Below are positions 19,630 through 31,500 of a stretch of 64,000 nt of DNA, in pieces. Numbering within the stretch: the stretch's first letter is position 1; each line of letters starts with the position of its first letter. The notes under the pieces are model-generated. The model made no database searches. It saw only the letters and a program-made list of their open reading frames with translations, and had not been told where the DNA came from. The translations under genes and the position numbers were made by a program. The DNA is from Lunularia cruciata (Eukaryota; Streptophyta; Marchantiopsida; Lunulariales; Lunulariaceae). Location: positions 39,682,501 through 39,746,500 of the forward strand of contig OX419761.1 of the NCBI GenBank assembly GCA_948567375.1, written 5' to 3'.

Positions 19630-21350
19630 CAAGGGTTGCACCACAAGTAGTAGTTGCTCCAGTTCTTGCACCTCCACCAAAAGATCCACTCCAAACCATC
19701 ACAGAACAACTTGCGGATCTCAAGATCAATGTGGTGCAACTATGGGAGAAGAGAGAGGTGGATCAGAATATAGGGAGAGGGCCTAGGAGTTATGGAAACT
19801 ATCCATATAGAGGAGGCCAACCAGCCAACAATTTCAATGATAGAAATTGTTTTGGTTGTGGAGGAAGAGGCCATATCCAAAGGAATTGCCCAAATTCCAC
19901 TTACCATGGAGGAAGGGGTTATGAGGGAGCCAATAGAGGGAAAGAGGGAGGTAGTGAAACCCAAGTGGCTCCTAATCCCAACAAAGGTAAGGGGATAGCA
20001 TCCATAGATGTGGTTGAGAGCAAGTATGAGAAGGGAGAGTGCTCAAACTCCAAGGGTCTTAATTTGGAGCTTTTGGCACAAGAGAAGAAGCGAGCTCGTT
20101 TTGCAGAGGATGTTCACTCTTCTCAAGGATTTACTTCAAGCAAGGATACTCCTATGTCTACTAGGAGCACTCGCACCTCAACACCATCAACAACAAAGAC
20201 TCCAAGGAAGAAGTTGGGGATGGAGGACTTCTTGATCTCAAAGCAACAATGGAACTACAATGTGTTGGAGGATGTTGGTAGTCACAAGGCTAACATCACA
20301 GTGGGCCAATTAATTGCTTTGAACCCTACCTTGAGAAAGGAGCTTAGAGGTGGTTTGAGTTCTACAAGGAGCAAGAAGAAGAAGAAGGCAAAAGTTCCAG
20401 TATCAATGGGGGTGGTGGATGCCAAGCCAGCACCATGGGAAGCTTGTGAATATGCCTCCAAGATTGATGTGAGAGTGAATGGTCACAACATCAAGGATGC
20501 ATTGGTTGATGGAAGATCAGCAGTGAATGCCATGTCAGAAAGGTTGATGAAGAAGTTGGGTATGATACCCTCAAGACCTTCAACATTTATGGTGAGCATG
20601 GCAAACAAGCAACAAGTTCGACCAGTAGGGGTGATGGATAAGGTGGTAGTTTCAGTTATGGGAGTTCAAAATCTCATGACTTTCCAAGTCTTGAAGGATT
20701 CAAGCTATGACTTACTTCTTGGGAGGCCATGGTTGAGAGCAGCACGCACAACTGATCGATGGCACAAAGGGTACTTGAGGATTGGGCCATCAAACCATAG
20801 AGTCACTGTTCCTGTGACTAACACCACCAACACTTCACATTCAGATACACCATCTTCTGATTATTGGGAATCAGATTCTGAAGAAGGAGCTTCAGGTGTG
20901 GACACAAGCATAGAAGAGGAGACTTCCACGGAGGAGGATGAATCTGAATCTGATTCAGATGTGTATCCTTTGTGTGCAATGGATTTTGCACCTAAGCCAG
21001 AGGTTTTGAAGGACCCAGATAAATCACCATTGACACTTGAGGAGGTAGAGAGAAGGTTATCTACCCTCAAGTATGGCCCAAATGTTACCAAGGAGGAGAA
21101 GGTGAGATTTGAGGAGATTTTCCGCAAGTTCATCCATGTGTTTGCTTTTAGTTACAAGGATTTGAAGGAAGTCACCTTGGAGGAGCACAAGATAGAGGTG
21201 GAGTCACATGCAAGACCAATCCGCCAAAAGCAACGTCGCATTAACCCACCAATATCTTTGGTTGTGAAGGAGGAGATTGATAAGCTCAAGGAGGCTGGAT
21301 TTATCTTGAGGTGGAGAATTCAAAATGGGTGTCACCAATTGTCATTGTGA
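19578..21350 (+). pseudogene. Gag C-terminus - protease - start of RT of the young gypsy element
   Basis: Contains the nucleocapsid zinc knuckle CFGCGGRGHIQRNC (near 19850-19890). A linker leads to a protease-like domain whose active-site triplet reads DGR (ALVDGRSAVNAM, about 20500) where DSG or DTG is usual. The lead-in to RT follows (HKIEVESHARPIRQKQRRI). At about 21308 one G is missing (ttgagg for an expected ttggagg), and the RT continues in the next frame. Confidence 0.85.
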
Positions 21351-22228
21351 AGAAAAAGAATGGCAAGCTTCGGGTATGTGTGGATTACAAGAAGCTCAAT
21401 GTTGTTACCAAGAAGGACTACTACCCATTGCCATTCATTGATGAGATCTTGGAGGAGGTTGCAAGTCATGAGGGGTACAGTTTTGGAGATGGTTATAGTG
21501 GATATAACCAAATCAAGATTACACCAGAGCATCAACAACTCACCACATTTACCAGACCTTGGGGAACTTACGCTTTCAAGGTCATGCCTTTTGGGCTTTG
21601 CAATGCTCCAGCCACATTCCAATGGTTCATGAACAAGGTATTTGAACCTTTCATTGGGAAATTTGTGAGAGATTTCATTGATGACTTTTGTGTCTATGGG
21701 AGCAAGGAGGAGCACTTTGAGCACCTAATCAAAGTCTTGCAACGCTTGGATGAGGCAAATGCATCACTCAACCCAGAGAAGTGCATTTTTGGATGTGAAG
21801 AAGGTCTACTTTTGGGGCATATCATCTCCAAGGATGGAATAGCAGTTGATCCTGAGAAGGTGAGGAAAATCTCAGACCTTCCATTCCCTTCAAGCTTGAC
21901 AAAGTTACGCCAATTCTTGGGGATGGTTGGGTACTATAGGAGGTTCATCTTCTCATTTTCCAACAAGGCTTATGCATTGACCATCTACATGAAGAAGGGT
22001 GTAGATTACATGGTGATTTTGGAAGACAAGGAGGCTTTCAAAGCTTTTGAGGAGCTCAAGCAATCCCTTGTTGTAGCTCCAATTCTTGCTAAACCTGATT
22101 GGAATAAACCTTTCATCCTCTACACTGATGCTTCTAATGTAGCTATAGGATGCACTCTTAGTCAATTAGACCAAGATGGGCATGATCATCCAATAGCTTA
22201 TGCTAGTAGGCAGATGGTTTCAGCATAG
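21311..22228 (+). pseudogene. Reverse transcriptase and start of RNase H of the young gypsy element
   Basis: Starts after the frameshift: NSKWVSPIVIVKKKNGKLR, VCVDYKKLNVVT, MPFGLCNAPATFQ and the catalytic box FIDD (near 21680). RNase H begins with FILYTDASNVAIGCTLSQ. It ends at TAG 22226-22228, where EKNYS would be expected, so the stop is probably a GAG-to-TAG change. Confidence 0.9.
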
Positions 22229-23218
22229 AAGAACTACTCTGTCACGGAGAGAGAAGGGTTGGCAGTGATCTTTGGTCTCAAGAAGTTTAGACACTACTTG
22301 ATTGGAGGGAAAGCCACCATTGTCACGGATCACAAGGCTTTGAAGTACATCTTCAACAAGCCTAATGTTGAAGGGAGACTAGCAAGGTGGATAATACTCT
22401 TGTCTGAGTATGACTACACCATTAAAGATAGGCCAGGAAAGAAACATGCAAATGCTGATTTATTATCTAGAGCCTATGATCATGATGGAGATGAGCCAGT
22501 GGATGATTCCTTCCCGGATGAGGAGCTCATGACAATCTCAGTCACTCAAGAGGTTCCAATGGAGTACAAGGAGATTGTGGATTTTGTGACAAAAGGTAAC
22601 TATCCAGAAGGGATGCATGCTAGGGAGAGGAAGGCCCTTGCAGCAAGATCTAGACCTTACACAATGATGGAGGATATTCTTTTTCACCAAGGAGCAGATG
22701 GTCTACTTCGAAGAGCAATGGGTAAGGAAGAGTCTATCCTACTCATAAAGGAGTTTCATGAAGGTTTAGTATGTGGAGGACACTTTGCAGGAAAGGTGAC
22801 TGCTTTCAAGATTCTAGATGCAGGTTACCATTGGAGAGGGATTTTCAAGATTTGTCTTGATTATTGCAAAACTTGTCATGTTTGTCAAGCTTTTGCTAGA
22901 AAGTCTACATCCACTCCACCACTTAGATCAATTCCATTGCTAGGACCTTTTGAGAAGTGTGGAATTGATTTTGTAGGTCCTCTCAATAGAACCCCAAGGA
23001 ACAATCGGTACATTGTGATAGTTACTGATTACCTTACCAAGTGGGTTGAGGCTAGACCATTGAGGGACAAGAATGAAGATGAAGTGGGTAGATTTCTTTA
23101 TGAACGCATTATCACTAGGTTTGGATGCCCTTTGGAGTTGGTTTCTGATAGAGGAGGAGAGTTTACAGATGCATTACTACAGCCATGCTACGACATTTCT
23201 CTATCACACATAGAGTAA
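22229..23218 (+). pseudogene. RNase H end and integrase of the young gypsy element
   Basis: Same frame as the RT after the TAG. RNase H continues (TEREGLAVIFGLKKF, IVTDHKALKYIF). The integrase zinc-binding domain (EFHEGLVCGGHFAGK, CKTCHVCQAF) and the catalytic core (GIDFVGPLNRT, LVSDRGGEFTDALLQ) follow. Near 23182 one base is missing (cagcc for cag-gcc), and the domain continues in another frame. Confidence 0.9.
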
Positions 23219-23829
23219 CTACATCCTATAAGCCAAATTCCAATGGCTTGGCAGAGAGAACCAATCAGACCTTGTGCATGATGTTGGCCAAAGATGCAGA
23301 AATGGAGGGGGCTAAACATCATTGGGACAAGAGGATTCATGCAGTTTTGTGGGAGTATAGGACAACCATGAAAACTTCCACTGGATATTCTCCATTTCAA
23401 TTGGTGTATGGTATTGAGTCTACCTTACCTATTCACTTTGATCTTCCTACCTTCCAAAGCATTCATAGGAGATTGAAGAAAGCACAAGGAGGTGATGCAG
23501 AGAAGTCAAGGAAGGATCAACTCATGGAGTTGGAAGAGGCAAGAGCAGTTGCTATGGTTCGAGTGGAGCAAGCCCAAAGGAAACAAAAGGAGAGCTATGA
23601 TAAGAGGCAAGACAAGAAGAAGGTGGAGCCATTCAAAGAAGGTGATTGGGTAATGTTGTTTGATTCCATTCGATTCAAGAGAGTGCAAAAGAAGTTTTTG
23701 CCTAAGTACTTTGGACCTTTCATAGTGGAGAAGGTGTGGAGCAATTACACCTATGATCTCAAGGAGTTGGGAAGAAGGTACTTTGATAGGATTAACCATG
23801 ATAAGTTGAAGATGTACCATAGAAGGTAG
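23185..23829 (+). pseudogene. Integrase C-terminal part of the young gypsy element
   Basis: Continues the integrase core with the catalytic glutamate (NSNGLAERTNQTL), then the GPY/F-like end (KFLPKYFGPFIVEKVWSNYTYDL). It ends at 23829, 48 bp before the 3' LTR. No chromodomain is present. Confidence 0.9.
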
Positions 23830-23861
23830 AGAGACCTTCACTTTGAGGACAAAGTGAAAAC

Positions 23862-23877
23862 TTAGTCCGGGGGTAAA
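23862..23877 (+). other. Polypurine tract of the young gypsy element
   Basis: The sequence tccgggggtaaa lies immediately before TGTAACACCC at 23878, where plus-strand DNA synthesis would start. Confidence 0.7.
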
Positions 23878-24556
23878 TGTAACACCCATTTGTGCATATG
23901 TGTGGTATTGTGATATTTAGCTTGGTATTACAAGTACTTAAGAGATATTATTTATATAGAGATAAAGGATGGTTCTATATTAGTCATGGTTAGCTAAAGT
24001 TAGTCATAGCTAAGATAGATGGGACCTTACTTTAGAGGAAGTAGAAAAGATGAGCACCACTATTTTGGATTTTAGTGTGTTGACTTGGTATTATTCCTAG
24101 GTGTTTGGCTTTGGGGAAAGAGTTGAGAACTCTTGGGCCCGCAAGCCTTTTTGTTTTGGATTCTTCTTTAGTCCAAGGATAGCCCATGTGAAGGAATCCT
24201 TGCTTTAGTGGTTGGGTCAAGATAAGGGGAATATGCCCATGTGAATGGATATTCCTTTCTACTTTTTGACTTTACTTGACTTTTAGTCTAGTAACTTGAG
24301 TTATTACGGTAATTAGTAACTTTGGTACGTAACTATTTCACAAGTATATAAACAAGGCGTGAAGAGGTACTCATCATCCTTTCATTTGCAACTATCTCTC
24401 TCTCATTGAGCTCTCTAGTGAGCAATGTCTTGAGTCTTGGAGTGTTAGCCTTGGAGGAGTATGATGGAGTTGGGGTTCCTTGCCTTCTTAGTCCATGATG
24501 CGCTACCATAATAGCCATCAGAGGTTCATCTTGAGTGAGAGACAGGCCGGCTCACA
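23878..24556 (+). repeat. 3' LTR of the young gypsy element
   Basis: 679 bp, TGTAACACCC to ggctcaca, matching 16759-17437. It is followed by gacc, the target duplication. Confidence 0.93.
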
Positions 24557-25455
24557 GACCAAGGGGAGAAATAGGAGAATGGAAGATCACATTGGGACAC
24601 TTGAATATGGGAAATTCCAAATGCCTAGCATGAACTTTGGCTTTGGTATTTATAGGCTCTCAAGAAGCTTCTTTCAACTATTTTCTTGGAGTGCAAGCCA
24701 AGTTAATCGAGAAGCTTCTCAAGAAGCTTCTTTCTAGAAGTTGTGTACTTGGAATGCAAGTTAAGTTGGTTAGAGGCTTCTAGAAGCTACCTACTTGTGT
24801 AATACTAATAGCTAGACATATTATCTAGAGGTGAAAATTGGCTTGGTAACATCTAGAAGGATGTTGTGTATGATGGACTAGCTAGATCAGATAGAGGCAT
24901 CACCAAAAGAGTACTTCTACTAATATAGCAACTATAAAAAATAGCCTAAAAACTTCAGAGCCAATTTTGGAGGTCTAAACAAATGAATTAGGTCTCAAAC
25001 ATGGAAAAATTCACATACCTTTAGAAAGAAAAAATTGGCCTATAATTCATCTCATTGAGAGCTTTCTAACATTACTTCATCCATATGATTTTGAAATTCT
25101 CTAAAGATTCCCTCTGATCAAACTTGTTTGACCAACTAGATGAGATGAGGACCGACATGACACCAATCCATGTATCTGATCCAAGTGTGGAGCTTCTTTG
25201 GAAGGGGTCCTCTTTGCTATATAATAAAGAGTAGGTGTTCCTTTTAGGCATCGGAGTATTGAGTATGAAACTTGTGTTTTCTCTCTTGTATCTCTCTTGG
25301 AGAGTTCTCTTCTCCTTGGAGTATTACAACTTCGGGTTCAAGCTAAGCTAGCCAAGCAGCTTCCTAGATACTTCTAGAATATTCTAGGTTAATTTGGCCT
25401 ATTTTCTACTTTGTTAGCCCTAACTAACTTCATCACTAAACTCAATATTGTTACA
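24557..25455 (-). repeat. LTR C, remainder, itself split by a solo LTR
   Basis: 24557-24797 and 25329-25455 together match the body of LTRs A and B (the agcttctcaagaagctt-rich region and the ending TTGTTACA). The 531 bp between them are a separate insertion. Confidence 0.75.
24798..25328. mobile_element. Solo LTR, TGTAATACT family, copy 1
   Basis: 531 bp with inverted ends TGTAATACT and AGTATTACA, flanked by acttg and acttc (5-bp target duplication with one mismatch). It holds no coding sequence. It is homologous to 56520-57079. Excision by LTR-LTR recombination would leave this structure. Confidence 0.8.
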
Positions 25456-25462
25456 ATCATAA

Positions 25463-26545
25463 TTGAGTGTACTTTGTGGTATCATATGGCCAAATCTATC
25501 TCCTAAAATATGCAACCCTAACAGGCTCCTCCTATAGTGCAACCCAATCCCCTACTCAAAATTGGCAAAATCTAGCAGCCACCTCTCTATGCCATGCACG
25601 TCCTCCTCTAGCATAACAAAAGCACCATCAAGGGAATAAGAGGAATAAGAACCATGCCAACTTGTCCAAGGAATCATATGCCAAACGATCAAGTGGTAGG
25701 CAAAAAGGTTGTCTAGCCTCATCATGGAGTATAGAGTAGCCTATGGAATAGATGTGAACATGGAAAACTTGTCTCAAATAACCCCAAGATACAACCCGCT
25801 TGAGATGCTAACCACTCCCATGACTCAATTGGTATCCCTAGAACAATCAACAAAGGGACAAAGAAAACATGCATAATACCGAGTGTCATTGCAATCAATG
25901 TGGTCGCTTGCCTTATGTGAGCATCCCAATTGGTCCAATCATAGTCCTTGTGGATCCTTCCCACATGGGTCTTCTTGTGAAGTAAAGCCTCAATGACACA
26001 CTGAGCATGGCATATCCCGAGTCACTCTAGGTGACCGCACATGGGGAAGTGTAGCCATGGCTAGCATCTCAACTCATATGAATAAATGTTATCTCTCCAA
26101 ATCTTAAAATTCATAAATTCTCATAACTTTCAATCCTCATTTCAACAAATTTCAAACTAAGTTCCCATGGAACTCAAGCATGAATACGAAGAGATTAGGA
26201 ATGGGAATTACAGATCCATTCACTCTCAAGTGTGAAGTAATCACTCTAAACCGTAAAATAACCTAAAAGTTGTCATAATCTTTTATTCGATTCTCCATAA
26301 CCTTCGATCTAGGTACCAATCGGACTGAAATTGAGAAACAAACAGATTATATTATTCACTCCTGTGATATATGTAGGTGAGCTCTCCAAAATTTGATAAT
26401 ATGCTTTCTCTCATTTCTCACTTTCTCTCCATCTCCCTCACTCTCTCGTATGGTATATAGTTGATGTGAATTGAAATCGGTTGAAAGGTCCTTTGTGGTC
26501 CCGTGGAGTACAATCAGTAAGGCACTATTTTTCCACTCCAAAATC
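25463..26545 (-). mobile_element. Non-LTR retrotransposon (LINE) fragment, 5' part
   Basis: Homologous to 61395-62480, the 5' part of the degenerate LINE further right. On the minus strand, GRIHKDYDWTNWDAHIRQAT corresponds to the region just after the N-terminal zinc finger of that LINE, and further segments match in order. The reverse transcriptase part is absent, so only the 5' end is present. That is unusual, because truncated LINEs normally lack the 5' end. Confidence 0.65.
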
Positions 26546-28900
26546 TCGATAACACAATTTATGGTGACTCCAACGCCATGAAATTCGTAGCAAATGAAGA
26601 GGAAGGTATAATACCGATACTGGAATTCAAAGTATTGACGCGCTTCCTAGACCACCAGTCCTACATATACAGTCGTCCCTCTAATATCCGATACAGTTGG
26701 TATATGCGAATTATCGATCATGTCTATACTGTATTGCCCCTAATCATCTCCATTTACCAACACCAACAAAGTATGTGGCCACAAAAGAGACGGACATCAA
26801 TGAGTACGACGAGCTGATCGACTCGAGAGATATCTACATGAGCAAGACATTTGATCGAGTGCCGGCATGACTGCGCATCACGAGGGGAAGACGTCAAACT
26901 CGATACAACAGAAGTGCGTTCCTCATGAGATGTTCCGGATGACGTGATGTTAGTTTCGTTCAACAGTCTCTCCGTGTGCTCGTAGTCGCCTTATCCGAGA
27001 TGGGAAAGCCGGGATATTTGATCAAATCTTCAAACATGTATCTTGTCTGCTGTGAATCCGTCGTGAACAAAGTTAGTCGGTAAGACTAGTAAAAGTGGAT
27101 CTTCTACAGTGCAGTATATGAAAGGCTTCATGAGTAAATCGTGTGAGATACTTGAAGCCAGAGATGTCAGACGCAGTGTTTGCCTCGGAATCACAAACGG
27201 ACCACAGAAGTTTTCTTTCTCGGGCCTTTCTTCTCATGTTTGTTCCTGCCTTCGCTCTCTAACTGTTGCTGCTCTTTTTATATGCTCTTGGAATAGTCGG
27301 ATGCTTTTGAGATCATCTACGACATCGCCTGTAAAAGTCTCGTCTGTGTCGAGTAATATTCAGTTGAATCTCGAAGAGGTAACGAGTCAAATCAACTTCC
27401 GGGATTTGACAACGGATAAAATAGAAGTATGAGTTATACTCAATTCAATTATATCTTCCAAATTTAAAATCGAGTTGACATGATCTTTACCGAGTACCGT
27501 TTTGGCACTTTTTGCACACCATGACAACCCACTAATTTATTTGTAGATTATTTATTACTTGACCATGAGCGTACTAAGGCAGATCTCAAATATTGAACTA
27601 AGTGAGTATGATAAGTTTTAATTGTCTAATTCAGTATCAGAGGATGCTGGTTGTAGCTACACACCTGATAGAAAATGATTTCTATGTTTACTTCCATGCT
27701 TTTGCTTAGGACCTAAAATTGTGTTCCAAATAATAATTTATTATTTAAATTATATATTGATATTATTTAGGTATTATGATGATGAACAATATATAATGAT
27801 TATTATCAATTATAAAAGAATACGGATAATCATATATATACTATTACTGATTACCCATACGATTCCAATCATAAAGTTTATATCGGGAATGATATGGAAT
27901 GATCGTGTTGATCTGTGCGCAAACTTCAATGACTTTACATTCCATTGGAAAACCCAGTTATCATAAAAAGTAGACTTAATAAAATTTTAGATCATGTCGT
28001 GTGTCAAGATTAAATATTGAATGTATATGTACAAGAGTAAAAACCCTTCTCTCCTATACAATGCCATATGAATGTGAGAACTTTCTTTTCTCACCACAAT
28101 GTCTTCTCCAAATGCAAGGAACATTTATGCAATTCAAGTGAAATTTTCATAATAAGATTTAGCAGATATTTGGATAATGTTATCTATGTTTTTTACTCTT
28201 CCTAATTCTTCCCTTCCCTTATACACGGAACCGTATAAAACTTATTTAATAAAGATTAAGTAGACAGCTCAATATATGCAAGAGGGTAAATGCTGACCAT
28301 CATTAAACTTTGGGTAGGGAAGTAGGGAAACATGAGTGAAGTAACTAGATGAAAGAAGGGAAGACATGTGAGAGCATCTAACCTACTTTAATCACCTACT
28401 TATGAGATTAATGAAAATTGATATGACATTGGAAAAATATTTGATCGAGGGGAGGAATAATAACGTAATAGTATCCTCATATTTTGGATATCGAAAATTA
28501 ACCTCGAGTTAACAAGGTAGTATGTCTAGCTTCTGGACTTCAAATCAAAGAAATTGTGCCAGAGCTTAGAAGTCTTAAGATGTGGTCTCTATCTTTTGTT
28601 ATAGTATCTAGATGACCCCATGGAGAGAGAATGAAGAAGACAAATTGAGTCGTCTTTTGATATTGAAGTACGTGCTTGACTACCCATGAAGATAATCATC
28701 ATGAACAATCATGCCGGCAGCAATAAGCACGTTGTTTGATTATAATCCATGCAGTGTGCTTGGAGTCTTCCGTCATTTGATTTCATTTTCTCCAAGTGAG
28801 AAGAAGCGCAACTCATACATACTCGATTGATATCCTCGAGAAACTAGATCATGTTCAATTCATGCAAATCCGCACAGCAGATGATGGTGCTAATGCGATA
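26546..28900. other. Intergenic sequence, no recognisable gene
   Basis: Short frames on both strands (26578-26817, 26754-26963, 27109-27432) match nothing I know. 27720-27990 is strongly AT-rich. I see no LTR ends, RNA gene or repeat structure here. Confidence 0.6.
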
Positions 28901-31460
28901 TTCTTTTGACTTTGAAGGACGAAGGTCAATCAGTAGTCATGAGTGCAGACACTTTTACATCATTTCACTAACCATGTGGACATGATTTCCTGCAGGGAAA
29001 CATCAATGACCTCCTCTGAGGAAATATGCACCTGACATATTTCTTCAGAGAGAGTCATTTATGTTTCCCATTGCTACTTCGAGATGGGCATGTGGACTCA
29101 TCGTAGAGGGAGAACGCCTGTTGGAGCAGTAGTTCAAATTCTGAATTGTAGATGCATGTGGGCATTCAACTCTACTATAGGTTGAAGCAGCGATCTTCAG
29201 CGTTGTCAAAGAAGACTCCGCACGACCTTGACCTGAAACTGCACTGCATGTGGATATACAGTTGAAAATCATCTTGGTTTCTGGGAAAGTAGCAGGAACG
29301 AGAATGATTATCAGCCTGCGGCTTTTAAGATCCTGGTTCGTGATCGAACCATCAGGGAGGTGAACACGCATAACCTAGTCTAGAGGGAAACCAGAGATTC
29401 TCCTGACAACTTCTGTTTGAAACGGCATGTACATATCCAGAAACTTTGTGAATTTCATGAGCCCAGTGCCAAGATAGGACGTGGTGACGAACCTTTCTTT
29501 TGGTCACAATCATCAACGAGGGCGGTTACACCAGACTCAGGGCAGACGCATCGGGGTCTATCTCTCCAAATTGAGTCTGCCTGACACCAATAATAAGGAA
29601 CTTATTTTTGGATATTTTGGTGTCCAAATTCTTTCTCAAAGAAAAAGATGGTTGCGAGTTTTCCTCAACACACCCTCAGGGGGGCAGCTTTCCTGGCTGT
29701 TTCTGGACAACAAACATCCCAGACTGCGTTTTGATTGATTGGGTTAACTGCTGGTGGTCCATAAATCGTCCTATACTATCTCACAATAGATATACTGGTC
29801 CTATATGACTACTTCCACAAAATTGCAGAAGAACCCGTCCTTAGGAACAAGAATGACAAACCCTGCTGATCCACAAGCCTTCAAGTTGCGTAAAATGCCA
29901 TGCTAAACTGCAGCACAGTTCTTGAAAGTAGGTTCCTGCTTGTCAAGCTACCTCCTCCAAAAGGGCGAATTATTATCCAGCTGAGGTCGCAATGCATCAG
30001 TTTCTATCACTTTAGACTCCACGTTGTCGGGGCAATTATCAAGAGAGAAAGAACTAGGTTTTTGTCCTTACGCTATTATAGATTGGAATATGCGACTTTC
30101 ATATCTTGAAAAGAGCATCAACGACCAGCAGTCCAAGCAGGGCTTATATCCGGTCAGTAGCCAGACAAAACGTAGGAATGCTGTAAATTGCTAATGTTCT
30201 CTTTCACAGGTCTTTCCAGCATGAACATTTTGAGACATGTTCTAGATTCCTAGACAGCAGAACATATTGCCCACGCGTTATCCCAAGCTATCCGGACTTC
30301 GCTAACGATGACTGTGAAAAGTGAGAAGACCCTTGATTACTGTCTGTATATCATCCTTATCACAGATTCACTGGGGAAACCACACACGACATCTCTGGTT
30401 TATTAGAAGATGTTCTAAAGTGTCCCAAAACCTGTCTAGAAAGTCAGGATAACAAAGCAAACAATCATTAGATCTAATTGGAAGCAATGAATCCCTGATC
30501 ACAAGTTCCGTACCAGTTGCAGCAAAACTATAACGGTGAACTTTCGGACGGACCAACTGCTGAACAATTTTCTCCTCACAACTCGACTCATTTTGGGTTC
30601 ACAAGTTGTGTAACGACTACACAAACCGGTTGGTAGACCTTCGGGATTCACACAACACAGTTTCGGTAGGGCTTCGGAAAGAATAAACAGTCTGCGTACA
30701 CAGGGAAGAGTCGTCGGAAGATCTATACAAACTTTTTATGAGAGACCTTAGGATAGAGTGTCAGGGTTGGGAAAAGGTAATCACCTCCTCACTATACTTA
30801 GAGATTCTCCACCTAACTCATCTGCCATGAATGAAGTGAGTAACTTGCCAAATCTCCATTCGAGAACACAATCTGCCACTGTCCCCTTAGGTTCCATTAA
30901 ACTCTAAAAGGAAATGTGAGGAAAATCCTGCTGCTTTATGTTACAAATGCTTTATGTTACAAATGCAAGCAGAGTTTCCCCATTAGATTGCGTTCTCTGC
31001 AGTTGAGTGGGCAACGATCGCAGCAGTTAGATCATGATCATGATGGTTTCGTTCGGGACTTCGCCTCAGCTTGCAAATTGACGATCAAAGGACACACCAC
31101 AACTACCTTCTCATCGCTGCAACTTCACGACAGCGAAGTTGCAGAAATGAACCAAGCGGAATTCCAAGCTTGGTGTCCTGGTAGACATTCTGCAATTATC
31201 TAATTCCATCCAAAGAGGTTCTTGACGATTGTACTGATATGACTTTGAAAGCTCTATACATTTGAGACAAGGACAGAGCTGATTCATCTCTGTATCCATC
31301 GTTTCTGACATTGAAGAAACACTAACGAAGAGAGTAAAAGAGAATTGAGATCAAAGGTTGACCAAGCGGACTAGATTTTTCCTGCTTCCAGAATTGAGAT
31401 AATTCTGTGGCGATTCTTGGTAAGTTGTCCCCGTGGTACTAGCTGGCCATGAGTTGCACG
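28901..31460. other. Intergenic sequence with unassigned short frames, possibly decayed coding sequence
   Basis: Base composition is less AT-rich than the flanking repeats. Several short minus-strand frames are present (29371-29045, 30556-30368, 31311-31111); the last contains CLKCIELS, vaguely like a leucine-rich-repeat segment. None is long enough to name. It could be a gene ruin or untranslated and flanking sequence of the downstream NBAS gene. Confidence 0.4.
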
Positions 31461-31500
31461 AAAATCTGTGCTAGTCAAGAGTGCTTATATGAGAGGTACA

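Larger units (their letters stand above)
16759..24556 (+). mobile_element. Young Ty3/gypsy element with nearly identical LTRs
   Basis: 7.8 kb, with 679-bp LTRs at both ends in which I see only one or two differences, and a target duplication gacc (16755-16758 and 24557-24560). Order: LTR, primer site, leader, a small zinc-knuckle ORF, gag, protease, RT, RNase H, integrase, polypurine tract, LTR. The pol frame has defects at about 19570, 21308, 22226 and 23182, each a single-base change, which is unexpected in so young an insertion. Confidence 0.93.

Noticed and set aside
27109-27432. 107-aa plus-strand frame
   Set aside because: No similarity recognised and composition like the surrounding non-coding sequence.
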